Origin: Paracoccus sp. (in: a-proteobacteria)
GTDB taxonomy: Bacteria; Pseudomonadota; Alphaproteobacteria; Rhodobacterales; Rhodobacteraceae
NCBI RefSeq assembly: GCF_030538655.1
Contig: NZ_JAUNTO010000026.1
Span: 1 to 33,488 of the forward strand
Length of the DNA stretch: 33,488 nucleotides
Direction of reading: 5' to 3'
Positions within the stretch are counted from its first letter, which is position 1. Each line of letters opens with the position of its first letter. The notes under the pieces were generated by a model. It was not told where the DNA came from. It did no database searches and saw only the letters and a list, made by a program, of their open reading frames with translations. The translations under genes and the position numbers were made by a program. Shown piece by piece: positions 24,497 to 33,488 of this stretch.

Positions 24497-24940
24497 CTAG
24501 GAAACCAGTGCCTCTAACGGATCGTAAAGCGCCGCAGAATCACCCCAAACCGCATCGGCCAGCAGGTCCGGCTTGTGCCGCAGCCCCGCCAGTTCAGCGC
24601 GCGTCACCCAGCGCAGCCGGTTCACCACACCTGCGGGGTCGCCCAGACGCTCGGCACCGCCGGTCAACGCGCATCGAAATACCAGGTCCACCTGATGAAA
24701 GCCGCTGGCCGGGTCGTGGAATTCGTTCACCAGAACCGGCGGGCCGACCGTGATCGTCAGGCCGGTTTCTTCGGCGACCTCGCGGATAAGATTTCCGGGC
24801 AGCGACGCGCCGGGTTCCACACCGCCGCCCGGCAGGCACCACAGGTCGGATTGCGCACCAGGATAAGCGTTGACGATCAGCAGCCGGTCGCCCTTCAGGA
24901 TCGCGGCGCGCACCGCCAGCCGGGGGCCCGCCAATTTCAT
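24497..24940 (-). CDS. Nudix hydrolase
   Basis: 147 residues. The Nudix box spans 39-61, with REVAEETGL intact (Arg53, Glu54, Glu57, Glu58), but the first Glu of the consensus (GX5E) is Ala45. The catalytic REXXEE is present, so activity is probable. The substrate (nucleoside diphosphate derivative) is unknown. Its ATG overlaps the purK stop codon by the ATGA type, so it is co-translated with purK. Confidence 0.88.
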   Translation of the reverse strand: MKLAGPRLAVRAAILKGDRLLIVNAYPGAQSDLWCLPGGGVEPGASLPGNLIREVAEETGLTITVGPPVLVNEFHDPASGFHQVDLVFRCALTGGAERLGDPAGVVNRLRWVTRAELAGLRHKPDLLADAVWGDSAALYDPLEALVS

Positions 24941-25974
24941 CGGGCGATCCGGTTGATATGCCCCATCTTGCGACCGGGCCGCGCCTCGCCCTTGCCATAC
25001 AGATGCACCTGCACCCCCGGCGTTGCCAGCAGCGTGGGCACCCGGTCCAAATCGTCGCCGATCAGGTTTTCCATCACCACATCGGCATAGCGCGACCCGT
25101 CGCCCAGCGGCAGACCGGCGACGGCACGGATATGCTGTTCGAACTGATCCACGGCACAGCCCGCCTGCGTCCAGTGACCGCTGTTGTGAACACGCGGGGC
25201 AATCTCGTTCACGATCAGCCCGTCCGGCGTCACGAACAGTTCGACCCCCATCACGCCGATGTAATTCAGCGCCGTGGCGATACGCCCGGCCAGCAGCACG
25301 GCATCAGTGGTAACACGCGCCGGCAGACCGCAGGGAACGGTCGTCGTCCGCAGGATACCACCCTGATGAACGTTCAGCCCCGGATCATAGGCGGCCACCT
25401 GACCATCCGCGCCGCGCGCCACGATCACGCTGATTTCCGCACTGAAATCAACAAACCGCTCTAGCACCGAGGGCGCACCAGTCCATTCTGTCGCACTGGC
25501 ATCAGTGATCCGCACCTGCCCCTTGCCGTCATAGCCCATGCGGCGGGTTTTCAGGATCGCGGGCATGCCGATTTCCGCGATGGCGGCGGGCAGGTTGGAT
25601 TCGGTATCAACGGCGGCAAAGGGCGCGACGCGCAGGCCCAGATCGCGCAGAAAGGTCTTTTCCGTCTGCCGGTCCTGACTGACCGCCAGCGCCCGGCGGT
25701 TCGGGCGGATTGGCACGATGCTTTCGATCAGGTCCAGCGCCGAAGTCGGCACGTTTTCAAATTCATAGGTGACGACATCCACCGATTCCGCAAAGCGGCG
25801 CAGGGCCGCCTCATCCTCGTAAGGGGCGGTTGTCACGGCATGGGCGACATCGCCCGCAGGTGCGGCGCCGGGTTCGTAGATGTGGCAGCGCAAGCCCAGC
25901 CGACTGGCCGCGACCGACAACATCCGTCCCAGCTGACCGCCGCCCAGAATACCGATGCTGCGCATATCAGTCAT
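24937..25974 (-). CDS. purK: N5-carboxyaminoimidazole ribonucleotide synthase
   Basis: 345 residues, ATP-grasp. N-terminal [12 protein letters not shown], central DGKGQVRI and YDGKG ATP loop, and [14 protein letters not shown] near 230-245 are signature PurK segments. It makes N5-CAIR from aminoimidazole ribonucleotide, bicarbonate and ATP. It overlaps purE by 8 bases (purE stop 25967, purK start 25974) and the nudix gene by four. Confidence 0.96.
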   Translation of the reverse strand: MTDMRSIGILGGGQLGRMLSVAASRLGLRCHIYEPGAAPAGDVAHAVTTAPYEDEAALRRFAESVDVVTYEFENVPTSALDLIESIVPIRPNRRALAVSQDRQTEKTFLRDLGLRVAPFAAVDTESNLPAAIAEIGMPAILKTRRMGYDGKGQVRITDASATEWTGAPSVLERFVDFSAEISVIVARGADGQVAAYDPGLNVHQGGILRTTTVPCGLPARVTTDAVLLAGRIATALNYIGVMGVELFVTPDGLIVNEIAPRVHNSGHWTQAGCAVDQFEQHIRAVAGLPLGDGSRYADVVMENLIGDDLDRVPTLLATPGVQVHLYGKGEARPGRKMGHINRIAR

Positions 25975-26452
25975 CGGACGGCTCCTGCGGGATGGAATCA
26001 GACAACGCCGCGCGCCATGCGTCCAGTCGCCGGGCCAGCGCCGGATCGCTGATCGCCAAAATCCCCGCCGCCATCAGCCCGGCATTCGCGGCCCCTGCGG
26101 CACCGATGGCCATGGTGGCAACAGGGTAGCCCTTGGGCATCTGCACAATGGAATAGAGCGAATCGACCCCGGACAGCGCCTTGGTCTGCACCGGCACACC
26201 GATCACCGGCACCCGCGTTTTCGAGGCCATCATGCCCGGCAGATGCGCCGCCCCGCCCGCGCCCGCGATGATGACGCGCAAGCCACGGTCCACCGCCGAT
26301 CTGCCGTAATCCCACAGCCGGTCCGGGGTTCGGTGGGCGCTGACGATCCGCGCCTCGTATCCGATGCCCAGTTCGTCAAGGATGGCCGCCGCCTCGCGCA
26401 TCGTCGGCCAGTCAGACTGGCTGCCCATGATGATTCCGACCGGCTTGTCCAT
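25967..26452 (-). CDS. purE: N5-CAIR mutase
   Basis: 161 residues from ATG 26452 ([15 protein letters not shown]), the standard PurE length; the frame extends upstream to 26644 without similarity. The active site SAHRTP has His40, with [12 protein letters not shown] and the VPVQT region also typical. It converts N5-CAIR to CAIR in purine synthesis. First gene of the purE-purK-nudix set. The 140 bases upstream should hold the promoter; no PurR-type box is obvious. Confidence 0.96.
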   Translation of the reverse strand: MDKPVGIIMGSQSDWPTMREAAAILDELGIGYEARIVSAHRTPDRLWDYGRSAVDRGLRVIIAGAGGAAHLPGMMASKTRVPVIGVPVQTKALSGVDSLYSIVQMPKGYPVATMAIGAAGAANAGLMAAGILAISDPALARRLDAWRAALSDSIPQEPSDD

Positions 26453-26592
26453 GCTGCCCCTCGTCACTGATGATTTATCCGCAATAACGTGGGGTTCGCG
26501 CAGACGCAACGCGGGCCGGGGCGTGCTCCCGTCCAAAGCCGCGCATTTAAGGGCCGTGCCGTTGGTCGGCGTTGCAGGCCTAGAAGGCCGGT

Positions 26593-27114
26593 TCAGCGCG
26601 ACCCGAGGGATTTGTTCGGCCCGTTCGTCACTGGCAGGCCCCACATAGACTGCACCTGCCCGATGGTCAGGTTTTGCCGTTTCGGCAACGGTGCGGGCAC
26701 AACCGTTCGGCCCGCAAGGCGCAGCACGTCGCCGTCGATGATTTCATCCCGATACATCAGGTAATCGGTCAGAAAACCGCATTCCCAGTTCGAACCGTGT
26801 GATCCCGTCGCCGGATTGTAAGTGTTGGGACCATAGCGGAAACACATCTCGGCGTTGATTTCACCACTGCCCCTGATCTGCCATTCACCGGGCACGATCC
26901 GCGCATTGCCGGGATACAGCAGATGGCTGCGCCCGTCAGCGGCAAGATATTCGATTTGCGTGCCATGCGGACCGGAATAGGATCGGACGGTGGTGTCTGA
27001 CAGAAACGCCCGGACCTGCGTCGGGTTATCGGTCATCCGGGCCGCCGCCTGGTATTCGGGGCTGTTGGTGCAAGCTGCCAGCAGCAGGGAAAAGGCGATC
27101 AGGGCGATACGCAT
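26593..27114 (-). CDS. Lipoprotein of unknown function
   Basis: 173 residues. The signal [15 protein letters not shown] ends in a lipobox (LAAC, Cys15), so it is probably attached to the outer or inner membrane. The mature part has two further cysteines in [12 protein letters not shown] and SNWECGF, which may form a disulfide, and a Pro/Lys-rich tail. No family is recognised. It follows the tig terminator, so it is transcribed on its own. Confidence 0.75.
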   Translation of the reverse strand: MRIALIAFSLLLAACTNSPEYQAAARMTDNPTQVRAFLSDTTVRSYSGPHGTQIEYLAADGRSHLLYPGNARIVPGEWQIRGSGEINAEMCFRYGPNTYNPATGSHGSNWECGFLTDYLMYRDEIIDGDVLRLAGRTVVPAPLPKRQNLTIGQVQSMWGLPVTNGPNKSLGSR

Positions 27115-27129
27115 CGGTTCCTCATGAAA

Positions 27130-27157
27130 AAAGCCGCAACCTGATGGTTGCGGCTTT
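27130..27157 (-). terminator. Strong rho-independent terminator of tig
   Basis: AAAGCCGCAACC-TGAT-GGTTGCGGCTTT, 12-bp perfect stem, 4-base loop, followed on the minus strand by TTTTTTCATGAG. It starts 24 bases past the trigger factor stop. Confidence 0.9.
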
Positions 27158-27180
27158 CCGGTCTGCGCGTCAATCGCGGA

Positions 27181-28515
27181 TCACAGCGTGTCCAGCGCCT
27201 CGACGGCTTTTTCCAGATCTTCCTTGCTGACCTCTTTTTCCTTGACCTTGGCGGTTTCGGCGATGTGGTCAACAACCTTGTCTTCAAAGATCGGCGCGCG
27301 CAGTTGCTGCTGCATCTGCGGGTTTTGCTGCACGAATTCAAAGAACTGGCGTTCCTGACCCGGATACTGACGTGCCTGACGGATCACGGCCTGAGTCATT
27401 TCCTGATCGGTCACGGTGACTTCGGCTTTCTGGCCGATTTCGGCCAGCAACAGGCCCAGACGCACGCGGCGTTCAGCCAGTTTCTTGTGCTCGTCAGTCG
27501 GTTCGATACTGCCGTGGTTGTGGTCGTGAACCTCGGGGTTTTCTTCGTGCCACAGCTGGTGTGCGATCTGATGCGCCTCGGCATCGACCAGAACTTCGGG
27601 CAGGTCGAATTTTACCAGATCATCCAGTTGATCCAGCAAGGCGCGTTTCATCACCGCGCGGCTGGCACCGGCATATTCTTCTTCAAGCCGCTGACCGATC
27701 TGCTCTTTCAGCTTGTCCAGAGATTCCGCGCCGAATTTCTTGGCCAGTTCGTCGTCGATTTCAGCCGGTTTAGGTTCCTTGACGGCCTTGACGGTGCATT
27801 CGAACACCGCGTCTTTGCCCTTCAGCGTCGGGTGGCCGTAATCGTCGGGGAATTTGACGTTGACGGTCACGTCCTCGCCCGCCTTGGCGCCGACAAGCTG
27901 TTCTTCAAAGCCGGGAATGAAGCTGCCCGAACCCAGAACCAGCGGGTAATCCTCGGCGGTGCCGCCTTCGAAGGCTTCGCCATCGACCATACCTTTGAAG
28001 TCGATCACGACCTGATCGCCGTCCTTGGCCTTGCTGCCCTTACGGCGGTCGGCAAAATTCTGGGCGTTCTTGGCCAGATTTTCCAGCGCCTCGGTGACCT
28101 GAGCTTCGTCGGCCTTGACCTTGAGGCGTTCCAGTTTCACGCCGGACAGGTCAACCTCGGGAATGGCGGGCAGCGCCTCGTATTCGACGTTGACGATAAC
28201 GTCGTCACCCTCTTTCCAGGTCTCGCCGTTTTTCATCTCGATCTTTGGCTGAACGGCGGGGCGGTCGCCGGTTTTTTCCAGCTGTTCGCGCACGGCGTTA
28301 TCGACGGCGGATTGCATCGCCTCGCCCATGATGCGCTGGCCGAACTGCTTTTTCAGCAGTGCCATCGGCACCTTGCCCTTGCGAAAGCCCTTCATCTCGA
28401 CCTCGGGCTGGGCTTCTTTCAGCTTGGCGTCCACCTCGGCGGCCAGATCGGCGGCGGGCAGGGTCATCTCATAGCCGCGCTTGAGACCTTCGTTCAGGGT
28501 TTCCTTGACCTGCAT
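27181..28515 (-). CDS. tig: Trigger factor (ribosome-bound chaperone, peptidyl-prolyl isomerase)
   Basis: 444 residues, standard length. The ribosome-docking signature GFRKGKVP is at 43-50. The FKBP-type isomerase domain spans about 160-245 ([32 protein letters not shown] region), and the C-terminal helical arms follow. It binds nascent chains at the tunnel exit. It is followed by a strong terminator; a tRNA-Leu gene lies 24 bases upstream on the same strand. Confidence 0.97.
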   Translation of the reverse strand: MQVKETLNEGLKRGYEMTLPAADLAAEVDAKLKEAQPEVEMKGFRKGKVPMALLKKQFGQRIMGEAMQSAVDNAVREQLEKTGDRPAVQPKIEMKNGETWKEGDDVIVNVEYEALPAIPEVDLSGVKLERLKVKADEAQVTEALENLAKNAQNFADRRKGSKAKDGDQVVIDFKGMVDGEAFEGGTAEDYPLVLGSGSFIPGFEEQLVGAKAGEDVTVNVKFPDDYGHPTLKGKDAVFECTVKAVKEPKPAEIDDELAKKFGAESLDKLKEQIGQRLEEEYAGASRAVMKRALLDQLDDLVKFDLPEVLVDAEAHQIAHQLWHEENPEVHDHNHGSIEPTDEHKKLAERRVRLGLLLAEIGQKAEVTVTDQEMTQAVIRQARQYPGQERQFFEFVQQNPQMQQQLRAPIFEDKVVDHIAETAKVKEKEVSKEDLEKAVEALDTL

Positions 28516-28539
28516 GTGCGTTCCTTCATCTCGTTCTTA

Positions 28540-28624
28540 TGGTGCGGGTGGAGGGACTTGAACCCCCACGCCTTGCGGCGCCAGAACCTAAATCTGGTGC
28601 GTCTGCCAATTTCGCCACACCCGC
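28540..28624 (-). tRNA. tRNA-Leu, anticodon UAG
   Basis: The acceptor GCGGGTG/CACCCGC pairs 5' and 3' ends, the anticodon stem CCAGA/TCTGG encloses loop TTTAGGT with TAG as anticodon (28588-28590), and a long variable arm marks a leucine (type II) tRNA. The T-arm contains GTTCAAGTC. The 3' CCA is coded (28540-28542). It lies just upstream of tig on the same strand. Confidence 0.97.
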
Positions 28625-28743
28625 AATACCGAACCGGGCAAGCCGAGGCCCGCCGGAAAATCCGCCACGTCATAGCAGGCGCGCGCGCGGGGTGCGAGGG
28701 GGATTTTGCAGATTCATGCCGCGCCACAAACCAAGGCATGTCC

Positions 28744-28772
28744 GGGCGGGGTCGGTCAGCCAGACCCCGCCC
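28744..28772 (-). terminator. Hairpin after the RtcB gene
   Basis: GGGCGGGGTC (28744-28753) and GACCCCGCCC (28763-28772), a 10-bp GC stem with a 9-base loop, starting 6 bases past the rtcB stop. No T-run follows. Confidence 0.55.
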
Positions 28773-28777
28773 CCGTA

Positions 28778-30106
28778 TCAAACCTTTTTTCTGCGCCAGG
28801 GCGCGTTTTTTTCGACATCACCCGCCATGATGCAGCCATAGGGCATGATCCGGTCCTGAACGGCGGCCAGATTGAACTGCTGCATGTCGGCCTGAACCCG
28901 CGCCGCGTCCTTGTAGGCGCTTGGCAGCTCGCTGGCATCAGCTTCGCCGCAATAAAAACGGACATCCAGCCCCTCGGTTTCCGCACGCACCGCCTGTTCC
29001 AGCGTCATGTCCAGCGCCTGCAAATGCGCGGTGCGGCTGACCATACGCCCTGCCCCATGCGGGGCAAAGTCGCACCCGGCGCGGCTGACGATCAGCACCG
29101 GCTGCCCCATATTCATCGGGATCGCCATCAAGCCATCGCTGTCAGGCATGAATTTGGGGTTCATCGGCGTGGCCCCCTTGGCGTGCCAGAAATCATCGCC
29201 GTCGCGGAACACAAAGTTATGTTCGTTCCACAGCCGGTCCGAACAGCCGAATCTGTCCACCAGAACCTGATGCAAAACCGTGTGATTATGTTTGGTCCAC
29301 GCCCGGATGATTTGCAGCGCATTCCAATAATCCTGCCCTTGGGGCGAATCAAAGGGAATCCATGCATTCTGTTTCAGCGTATCGGATGACAATTTCCGGC
29401 GGAAATCCTCGGCCACCTTCATCCCCGCCTTATACAGCAGCGCCCCCGGCTTGCGAGAGCCGTGATGCGTGACCAGAGCCGCCTCGCCCGTCTTTTCCGA
29501 CACGCCGACATAGGCGAAATGGTTGCCATCGCCCTGTGTGCCAAGGTGATAATGCGCCGCGTCAAGGATTCGCGGATCGGACAGAAACGGATTGTCCGCC
29601 ATCGCACGGCGCAGATCATCGGGCAGCGAAAACCGCCCGTCCTTGCGCCCGCCATAGCCGAAATGCGTCGCCTCATGGATCGTGTCCAACACGTCGCGCG
29701 GATCGGCCGCGCCAAAGCGCGTCACCATCATCGAGCAGCAAATATCGGCCGAGTGCATTCCCGGATGGATGGCACCATTGGCCCGCGCCACACCGCCCAC
29801 CGTAATCGTACCCTGCACCCCCGCCGGACAAGCATCAGGCATCAGATAGGCAGCGCGGATCGTGGGCGTTTTCGCCATTTCCAGCAATGACGCATAAGAG
29901 GCATCGAAATTACGGCCGGTTTCTGTCGAATAAACCGTGACCGGGCTTTCTGTCAGCGGCATGTAAACCGGCAGCAGCGCGTCGCAAATCGCCCGGATCG
30001 CTTCGTTCGAGGTGACGCCCTGAGCGTTGATTTCCTCAAGTGCCGTTTTAAACCATGCGTCGGGTTTATAGCCAAGCGCGGTCAGATGTTTTCCGGTAAT
30101 GTCCAT
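28778..30106 (-). CDS. rtcB: RtcB-family RNA ligase
   Basis: 442 residues. It joins 2',3'-cyclic-phosphate (or 3'-phosphate) and 5'-OH RNA ends using GTP and Mn2+. Motifs seen: GMHSADICCSM (Asp121, Cys124 metal ligands), GTQGDGNHF (189-197), THHGSR (213-218), KGATP (310-314) and the guanylylated histidine in PHGAGR (His350). The family more often has GTLGGGNHF at the 189-197 site. RtcA, RtcR and archease are absent nearby. An inverted repeat lies about 60 bases upstream. A tRNA gene downstream is probably coincidence. Confidence 0.9.
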   Translation of the reverse strand: MDITGKHLTALGYKPDAWFKTALEEINAQGVTSNEAIRAICDALLPVYMPLTESPVTVYSTETGRNFDASYASLLEMAKTPTIRAAYLMPDACPAGVQGTITVGGVARANGAIHPGMHSADICCSMMVTRFGAADPRDVLDTIHEATHFGYGGRKDGRFSLPDDLRRAMADNPFLSDPRILDAAHYHLGTQGDGNHFAYVGVSEKTGEAALVTHHGSRKPGALLYKAGMKVAEDFRRKLSSDTLKQNAWIPFDSPQGQDYWNALQIIRAWTKHNHTVLHQVLVDRFGCSDRLWNEHNFVFRDGDDFWHAKGATPMNPKFMPDSDGLMAIPMNMGQPVLIVSRAGCDFAPHGAGRMVSRTAHLQALDMTLEQAVRAETEGLDVRFYCGEADASELPSAYKDAARVQADMQQFNLAAVQDRIMPYGCIMAGDVEKNAPWRRKKV

Positions 30107-30166
30107 CGCGCGATACCTTTTAATAACAGAGCCGGGCTTTTACCGACAAAAAATCATCGCGTCGAA

Positions 30167-30180
30167 TGTCGATTTCGACA
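30167..30180. promoter_or_regulatory. Inverted repeat upstream of rtcB
   Basis: TGTCGA-TT-TCGACA, 6-bp arms, 61 bases before the rtcB start and just after the end of the Nnr gene. A possible operator; no regulator known. Confidence 0.35.
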
Positions 30181-30187
30181 GGTGCGA

Positions 30188-31876
30188 TTAGCCCATATCA
30201 CGAAACACGCCGGGAATCTGTTCGGGCAGATCATCCGCGATCAGGCCGGGGCCGTGGCGGCGCGCGGCCTGCGCATGGATCAGCGCGCCGGTGGCCGCGG
30301 CGGACAGCGGATCAAGCCCGCGCGCCAGCAGCCCGGCGATGATTCCGGCCAGCACATCGCCCGCGCCAGCGGTCGCCAGCCACGGGATGTCAAAGGCGGA
30401 ATGGATCACGGCGCGACCATTGGGGGCGGCGATGACAGTATCGGGGCCTTTCAGCAGGATGGTCGCGCCGCAGCGGGCGGCGGCGTCAAGCCCGGCGTCG
30501 AGTTTGGAATAGGCAGGGCCGGTTTCCGCCTCAATCGCCGCCCGATATTGCTGTGCCTGAGCCAGCCGCGCGGCCCATTGCGACGGGTCGGCGTTATAGG
30601 CCATTGGTTTGGGCACAGGTGGGCCGCTCAGCCGTTCGGCAAGATCGGGGAACAGGCGCGCGAATTCACCCAGATGCGGGGTCAGCACGCAATCACGATG
30701 CAATGGCTGCGGATTTTGCGCCCATGCCGTCAGCGCATCGGCATCCAGAACGCAGGAACGCTTGCTGGCCAGCACAGCAGGTAACAACGCAGCCGCACGA
30801 TCCACGCCACAGCCGGGACCGATAGCTATGGCGCTGATGCGGTTATCCGTCAGCAGATCGGTCAGCACGGCGGCATCATCCACCCCGCGCCGCATCAGCG
30901 CATCGGGCGGGCCACTGTGGCCGATCAAGGCGGATCGCGGCGGCGCAATCGTTACCAGCCCCGCGCCGATCCGCAGGGCGGCGCGCGCCGCCAGCCGGGC
31001 AGCGCCACCCTGACCGCCCCCGCCCGCGACGATGAGAGCGTGGCCGTGCGTGAATTTATGGCCGGGCGCATCACGTTTGGTTAACCACGCCGCACGCCTG
31101 GCGTCCGTCAGAGCAAACCGGCGACGGTCAGATATGACGAAGCGCGGCCATTCCGCCGTAACCTTGGGGAAACGCAAGGCGCCGCGACCATCTGTGCTCC
31201 GCCACGGTTCCAGCCCAATATCGGCAATCACCAGCTCGCCGCAGACCTCTGGTCCGCGCGCCAGCAAATGGCCGGGCTTGGGACTGTCAAAGGCAACGGT
31301 CAGGCGGGCGCACAGATCGTGATCCCCCGGCGCACGCCCCCGGCCCAGAAACACGCCGCTGTCCAGGCACAGCCCGCTGGGGCAATCCACCGCAACGATG
31401 CGCGAGCGGTAATAGCCCCAGTCGCCCCCGCTGCCACCCATGTGCAGCAATATCTCGGCGATCTCGCCCTCGGCGGCACGGGTCAGGCCGGTGCCAAAGA
31501 TCGCATCGACGTAAACATCGGCATCTTCGCGGCGCAGTTCCCCCTCGGTCAGCGGCAAAATCGGCCCCATGGCGGACCAGCGCCGCCGCATTTCGGCTGC
31601 ATCCGGGCCGGGCGTGTTGTCCAGCCCCAGCACACGCAAATCCCAGCCCGCCCGCGCCAGATACCGCGCGATCACATAGCCATCGCCGCCATTATTGCCC
31701 GGCCCGCACAGAACGGTGGCGCGTCCCGCTTTGGGCCAGCGCAGGCGGATATGCCCTGCAACCGCCGCCCCCGCCCGCTCCATCAGCTCCAGCCCTGTTA
31801 CCTGACCACTGGCCATTGCGGCGGATTCGGTGCCGCGCATTTGGGCGGTGGTCAGAATTTCGGTGCCCTGCAACAT
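30188..31876 (-). CDS. nnr: Bifunctional NAD(P)HX epimerase/dehydratase
   Basis: 562 residues from ATG 31876 (MLQGTEILTTAQMR); an ATG at 31906 is less likely. The N-terminal half (about 1-215) is the YjeF_N epimerase, with the CGPGNNGGDGY loop at 57-67. The C-terminal half (about 225-562) is the ADP-dependent dehydratase (carbohydrate-kinase fold) with GAGDVLAGI near 504. It repairs hydrated NADH and NADPH. It is divergent from glnB with a 155-base gap. Confidence 0.92.
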   Translation of the reverse strand: MLQGTEILTTAQMRGTESAAMASGQVTGLELMERAGAAVAGHIRLRWPKAGRATVLCGPGNNGGDGYVIARYLARAGWDLRVLGLDNTPGPDAAEMRRRWSAMGPILPLTEGELRREDADVYVDAIFGTGLTRAAEGEIAEILLHMGGSGGDWGYYRSRIVAVDCPSGLCLDSGVFLGRGRAPGDHDLCARLTVAFDSPKPGHLLARGPEVCGELVIADIGLEPWRSTDGRGALRFPKVTAEWPRFVISDRRRFALTDARRAAWLTKRDAPGHKFTHGHALIVAGGGGQGGAARLAARAALRIGAGLVTIAPPRSALIGHSGPPDALMRRGVDDAAVLTDLLTDNRISAIAIGPGCGVDRAAALLPAVLASKRSCVLDADALTAWAQNPQPLHRDCVLTPHLGEFARLFPDLAERLSGPPVPKPMAYNADPSQWAARLAQAQQYRAAIEAETGPAYSKLDAGLDAAARCGATILLKGPDTVIAAPNGRAVIHSAFDIPWLATAGAGDVLAGIIAGLLARGLDPLSAAATGALIHAQAARRHGPGLIADDLPEQIPGVFRDMG

Positions 31877-31908
31877 GATTCTGCCTATTTTTAAGGCTGT
31901 CCGCATAA

Positions 31909-32370
<462 letters not shown>

Positions 32371-32398
32371 TCCGCCGCAAACCGAACATCTCGCGCCT

Positions 32399-32411
32399 GC
32401 CGCTGAGCGGC
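32399..32411 (+). promoter_or_regulatory. Hairpin between glnB and glnA
   Basis: GCCGC-TGA-GCGGC, 5-bp stem with 3-base loop, 26 bases before glnA. It could slow or process the glnBA message so that glnB and glnA products differ in amount; this is inferred. Confidence 0.3.
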
Positions 32412-32437
32412 GGGCCGCTTATGAAGGAAGGAATGAG

Positions 32438-33488
32438 ATGAAAGCGCAAGACGTTCTGGATCTGATGAAAGAGGAGGAGGTCGAGTATGTCGATATCCGC
32501 TTCACCGATCCCAAAGGCAAATTGCAGCATGTGACGCTGGTCGCTGATCTGGTCGATGAGGATTTCTTTGAAGAAGGCTTCATGTTCGACGGCTCCAGCA
32601 TCGCCGGTTGGAAATCCATCGACCAGTCCGACATGAAGCTGATCGCCGACCCGGCCAGTGTCTATATCGACCCGTTCTACGCTGAAAAAACCCTGTGCGT
32701 GCATTGCAACGTCGCCGAACCCGACACCGGCGAGCCTTATTCCCGTGACCCGCGCGGCACGGCCGTCAAGGCCGAAGCCTATCTGAAATCCACCGGCATC
32801 GGCGATGTGGCCTATTTCGGCCCCGAGGCCGAATTTTTCCTGTTTGACGACGTGCGTTATTCGGTCACGCCGCAAAAAGTCGGCTATGAAATCGACGCCG
32901 CCGACGCAGCGTGGAACACCGACAGCGAATATGAAATGGGCAACCAGGGCCACCGCGCCCAGCACAAGGGTGGCTATTTCCCGGTGAACCCGATCGACGC
33001 CGGTCAGGACATCCGCGGCGAGATGCTGTCCACGATGAAGCGCATGGGCATCAAGGTGGACAAACACCACCACGAAGTCGCCACCGCGCAGCACGAACTG
33101 GGCATGATTTTCGGCGGGTTGGTCGAACAGGCCGACAACATCCAGAAATACAAATACGTCATCCACAACGTCGCCCATGCCTATGGCAAATCGGCGACCT
33201 TCATGCCCAAGCCGATGAAAGGCGACAACGGGTCGGGGATGCATGTGAACATGTCGATCTGGAAAGGCGGCAAGCCGCTGTTTGCAGGCGACAAATACGC
33301 CGATCTCAGCCAGGAAGCCCTGTGGTTCATCGGCGGCATCCTGAAACACGCCAAGGCGCTGAACGCGCTGACCAACCCTTCGACCAACAGCTACAAACGG
33401 CTGATTCCGGGCTTTGAAGCGCCGGTGCTACGTGCCTATTCCGCGCGCAACCGCTCGGGCTGCGTGCGTATTCCGTGGACCGAAAGCC
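32438..33488 (+). CDS. glnA: Glutamine synthetase type I, 3' end outside window
   Basis: About 350 residues of the usual 468, starting ATG 32438 with AAGGAAGGA upstream, and open to the right edge. It makes glutamine from glutamate, ammonia and ATP. Recognised are the N-terminal FTDPKGKLQHVT, FMFDGSSIAGWK, the metal region GPEAEFFLFDD, HHHEVATAQHELG and the NPSTNSYKRL segment of the active site. The adenylylated tyrosine lies beyond the window. Second gene of glnBA. Confidence 0.97.
   Translation, partial: MKAQDVLDLMKEEEVEYVDIRFTDPKGKLQHVTLVADLVDEDFFEEGFMFDGSSIAGWKSIDQSDMKLIADPASVYIDPFYAEKTLCVHCNVAEPDTGEPYSRDPRGTAVKAEAYLKSTGIGDVAYFGPEAEFFLFDDVRYSVTPQKVGYEIDAADAAWNTDSEYEMGNQGHRAQHKGGYFPVNPIDAGQDIRGEMLSTMKRMGIKVDKHHHEVATAQHELGMIFGGLVEQADNIQKYKYVIHNVAHAYGKSATFMPKPMKGDNGSGMHVNMSIWKGGKPLFAGDKYADLSQEALWFIGGILKHAKALNALTNPSTNSYKRLIPGFEAPVLRAYSARNRSGCVRIPWTES

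Noticed and set aside
27148-28830. 560-residue frame opposite trigger factor
   Set aside because: Antisense to tig, runs through the tRNA gene; not a real protein.

Overview
The window is about 33.5 kb of GC-rich DNA and reads as ordinary chromosome from an alphaproteobacterium of the order Rhodobacterales (Rhodobacter/Paracoccus-like). This rests on protein similarity recognised by eye: a stand-alone homocysteine methyltransferase plus corrinoid protein, a DctB/DctD pair, a single-cysteine IscR-like Rrf2 regulator, a GTTC-N7-GTTC LexA box, and GGGATATTT-type intergenic repeats. I see no rRNA, phage, insertion sequence or CRISPR array. One tRNA is present.

Layout. (1) 1-5.1 kb, vitamin B12/C1 region: a homocysteine methyltransferase (left-edge partial), a convergent SplB-like radical SAM gene with a LexA box at its start, a corrinoid-binding protein, a DinB-like protein, then an overlapping trio of a 54-residue two-helix membrane protein (not a long ORF, found by reading), a DUF1638 protein and a GNAT acetyltransferase. 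(2) 5.1-6.9 kb: HNH nuclease, VOC protein, CobO. (3) 6.9-10.9 kb: dctD and dctB (DctD lacks the GAFTGA loop) and purQ. (4) 10.97-13.5 kb: a ClpP-like membrane-anchored protease coupled to a four-helix membrane protein, and a one-domain EamA protein. (5) 13.5-16.4 kb: icd with its terminator, a small membrane protein, and a tandem two-domain HD hydrolase. (6) 16.5-19.7 kb: a trimeric autotransporter adhesin coupled to an IalB-like secreted protein, preceded by a promoter region with two inverted repeats. (7) 19.7-20.9 kb: an alpha/beta hydrolase divergent from an IscR-like regulator. (8) 20.98-26.5 kb: purE-purK-nudix, MATE, and a tightly overlapping Lrp-RAM/SDR/HisC-like set. (9) 26.6-30.1 kb: lipoprotein, trigger factor, tRNA-Leu(UAG), RtcB. 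(10) 30.2-33.5 kb: Nnr NAD(P)HX repair enzyme divergent from glnB-glnA (glnA runs off the right edge).

How parts fit. The methyltransferase and corrinoid protein resemble two pieces of MetH, the split methionine synthase arrangement known in roseobacters. CobO, which makes adenosylcobalamin, lies a few kb away. The most distinctive points are the LexA box on the radical SAM gene, the GAFTGA-less DctD, the two-gene ClpP-like membrane module, the adhesin promoter with two operator-like palindromes, the duplicated HD enzyme, and two families of short intergenic repeats. Nothing here is clearly a wholly new system; the ClpP-like module and the DUF1638 trio are the least characterised.
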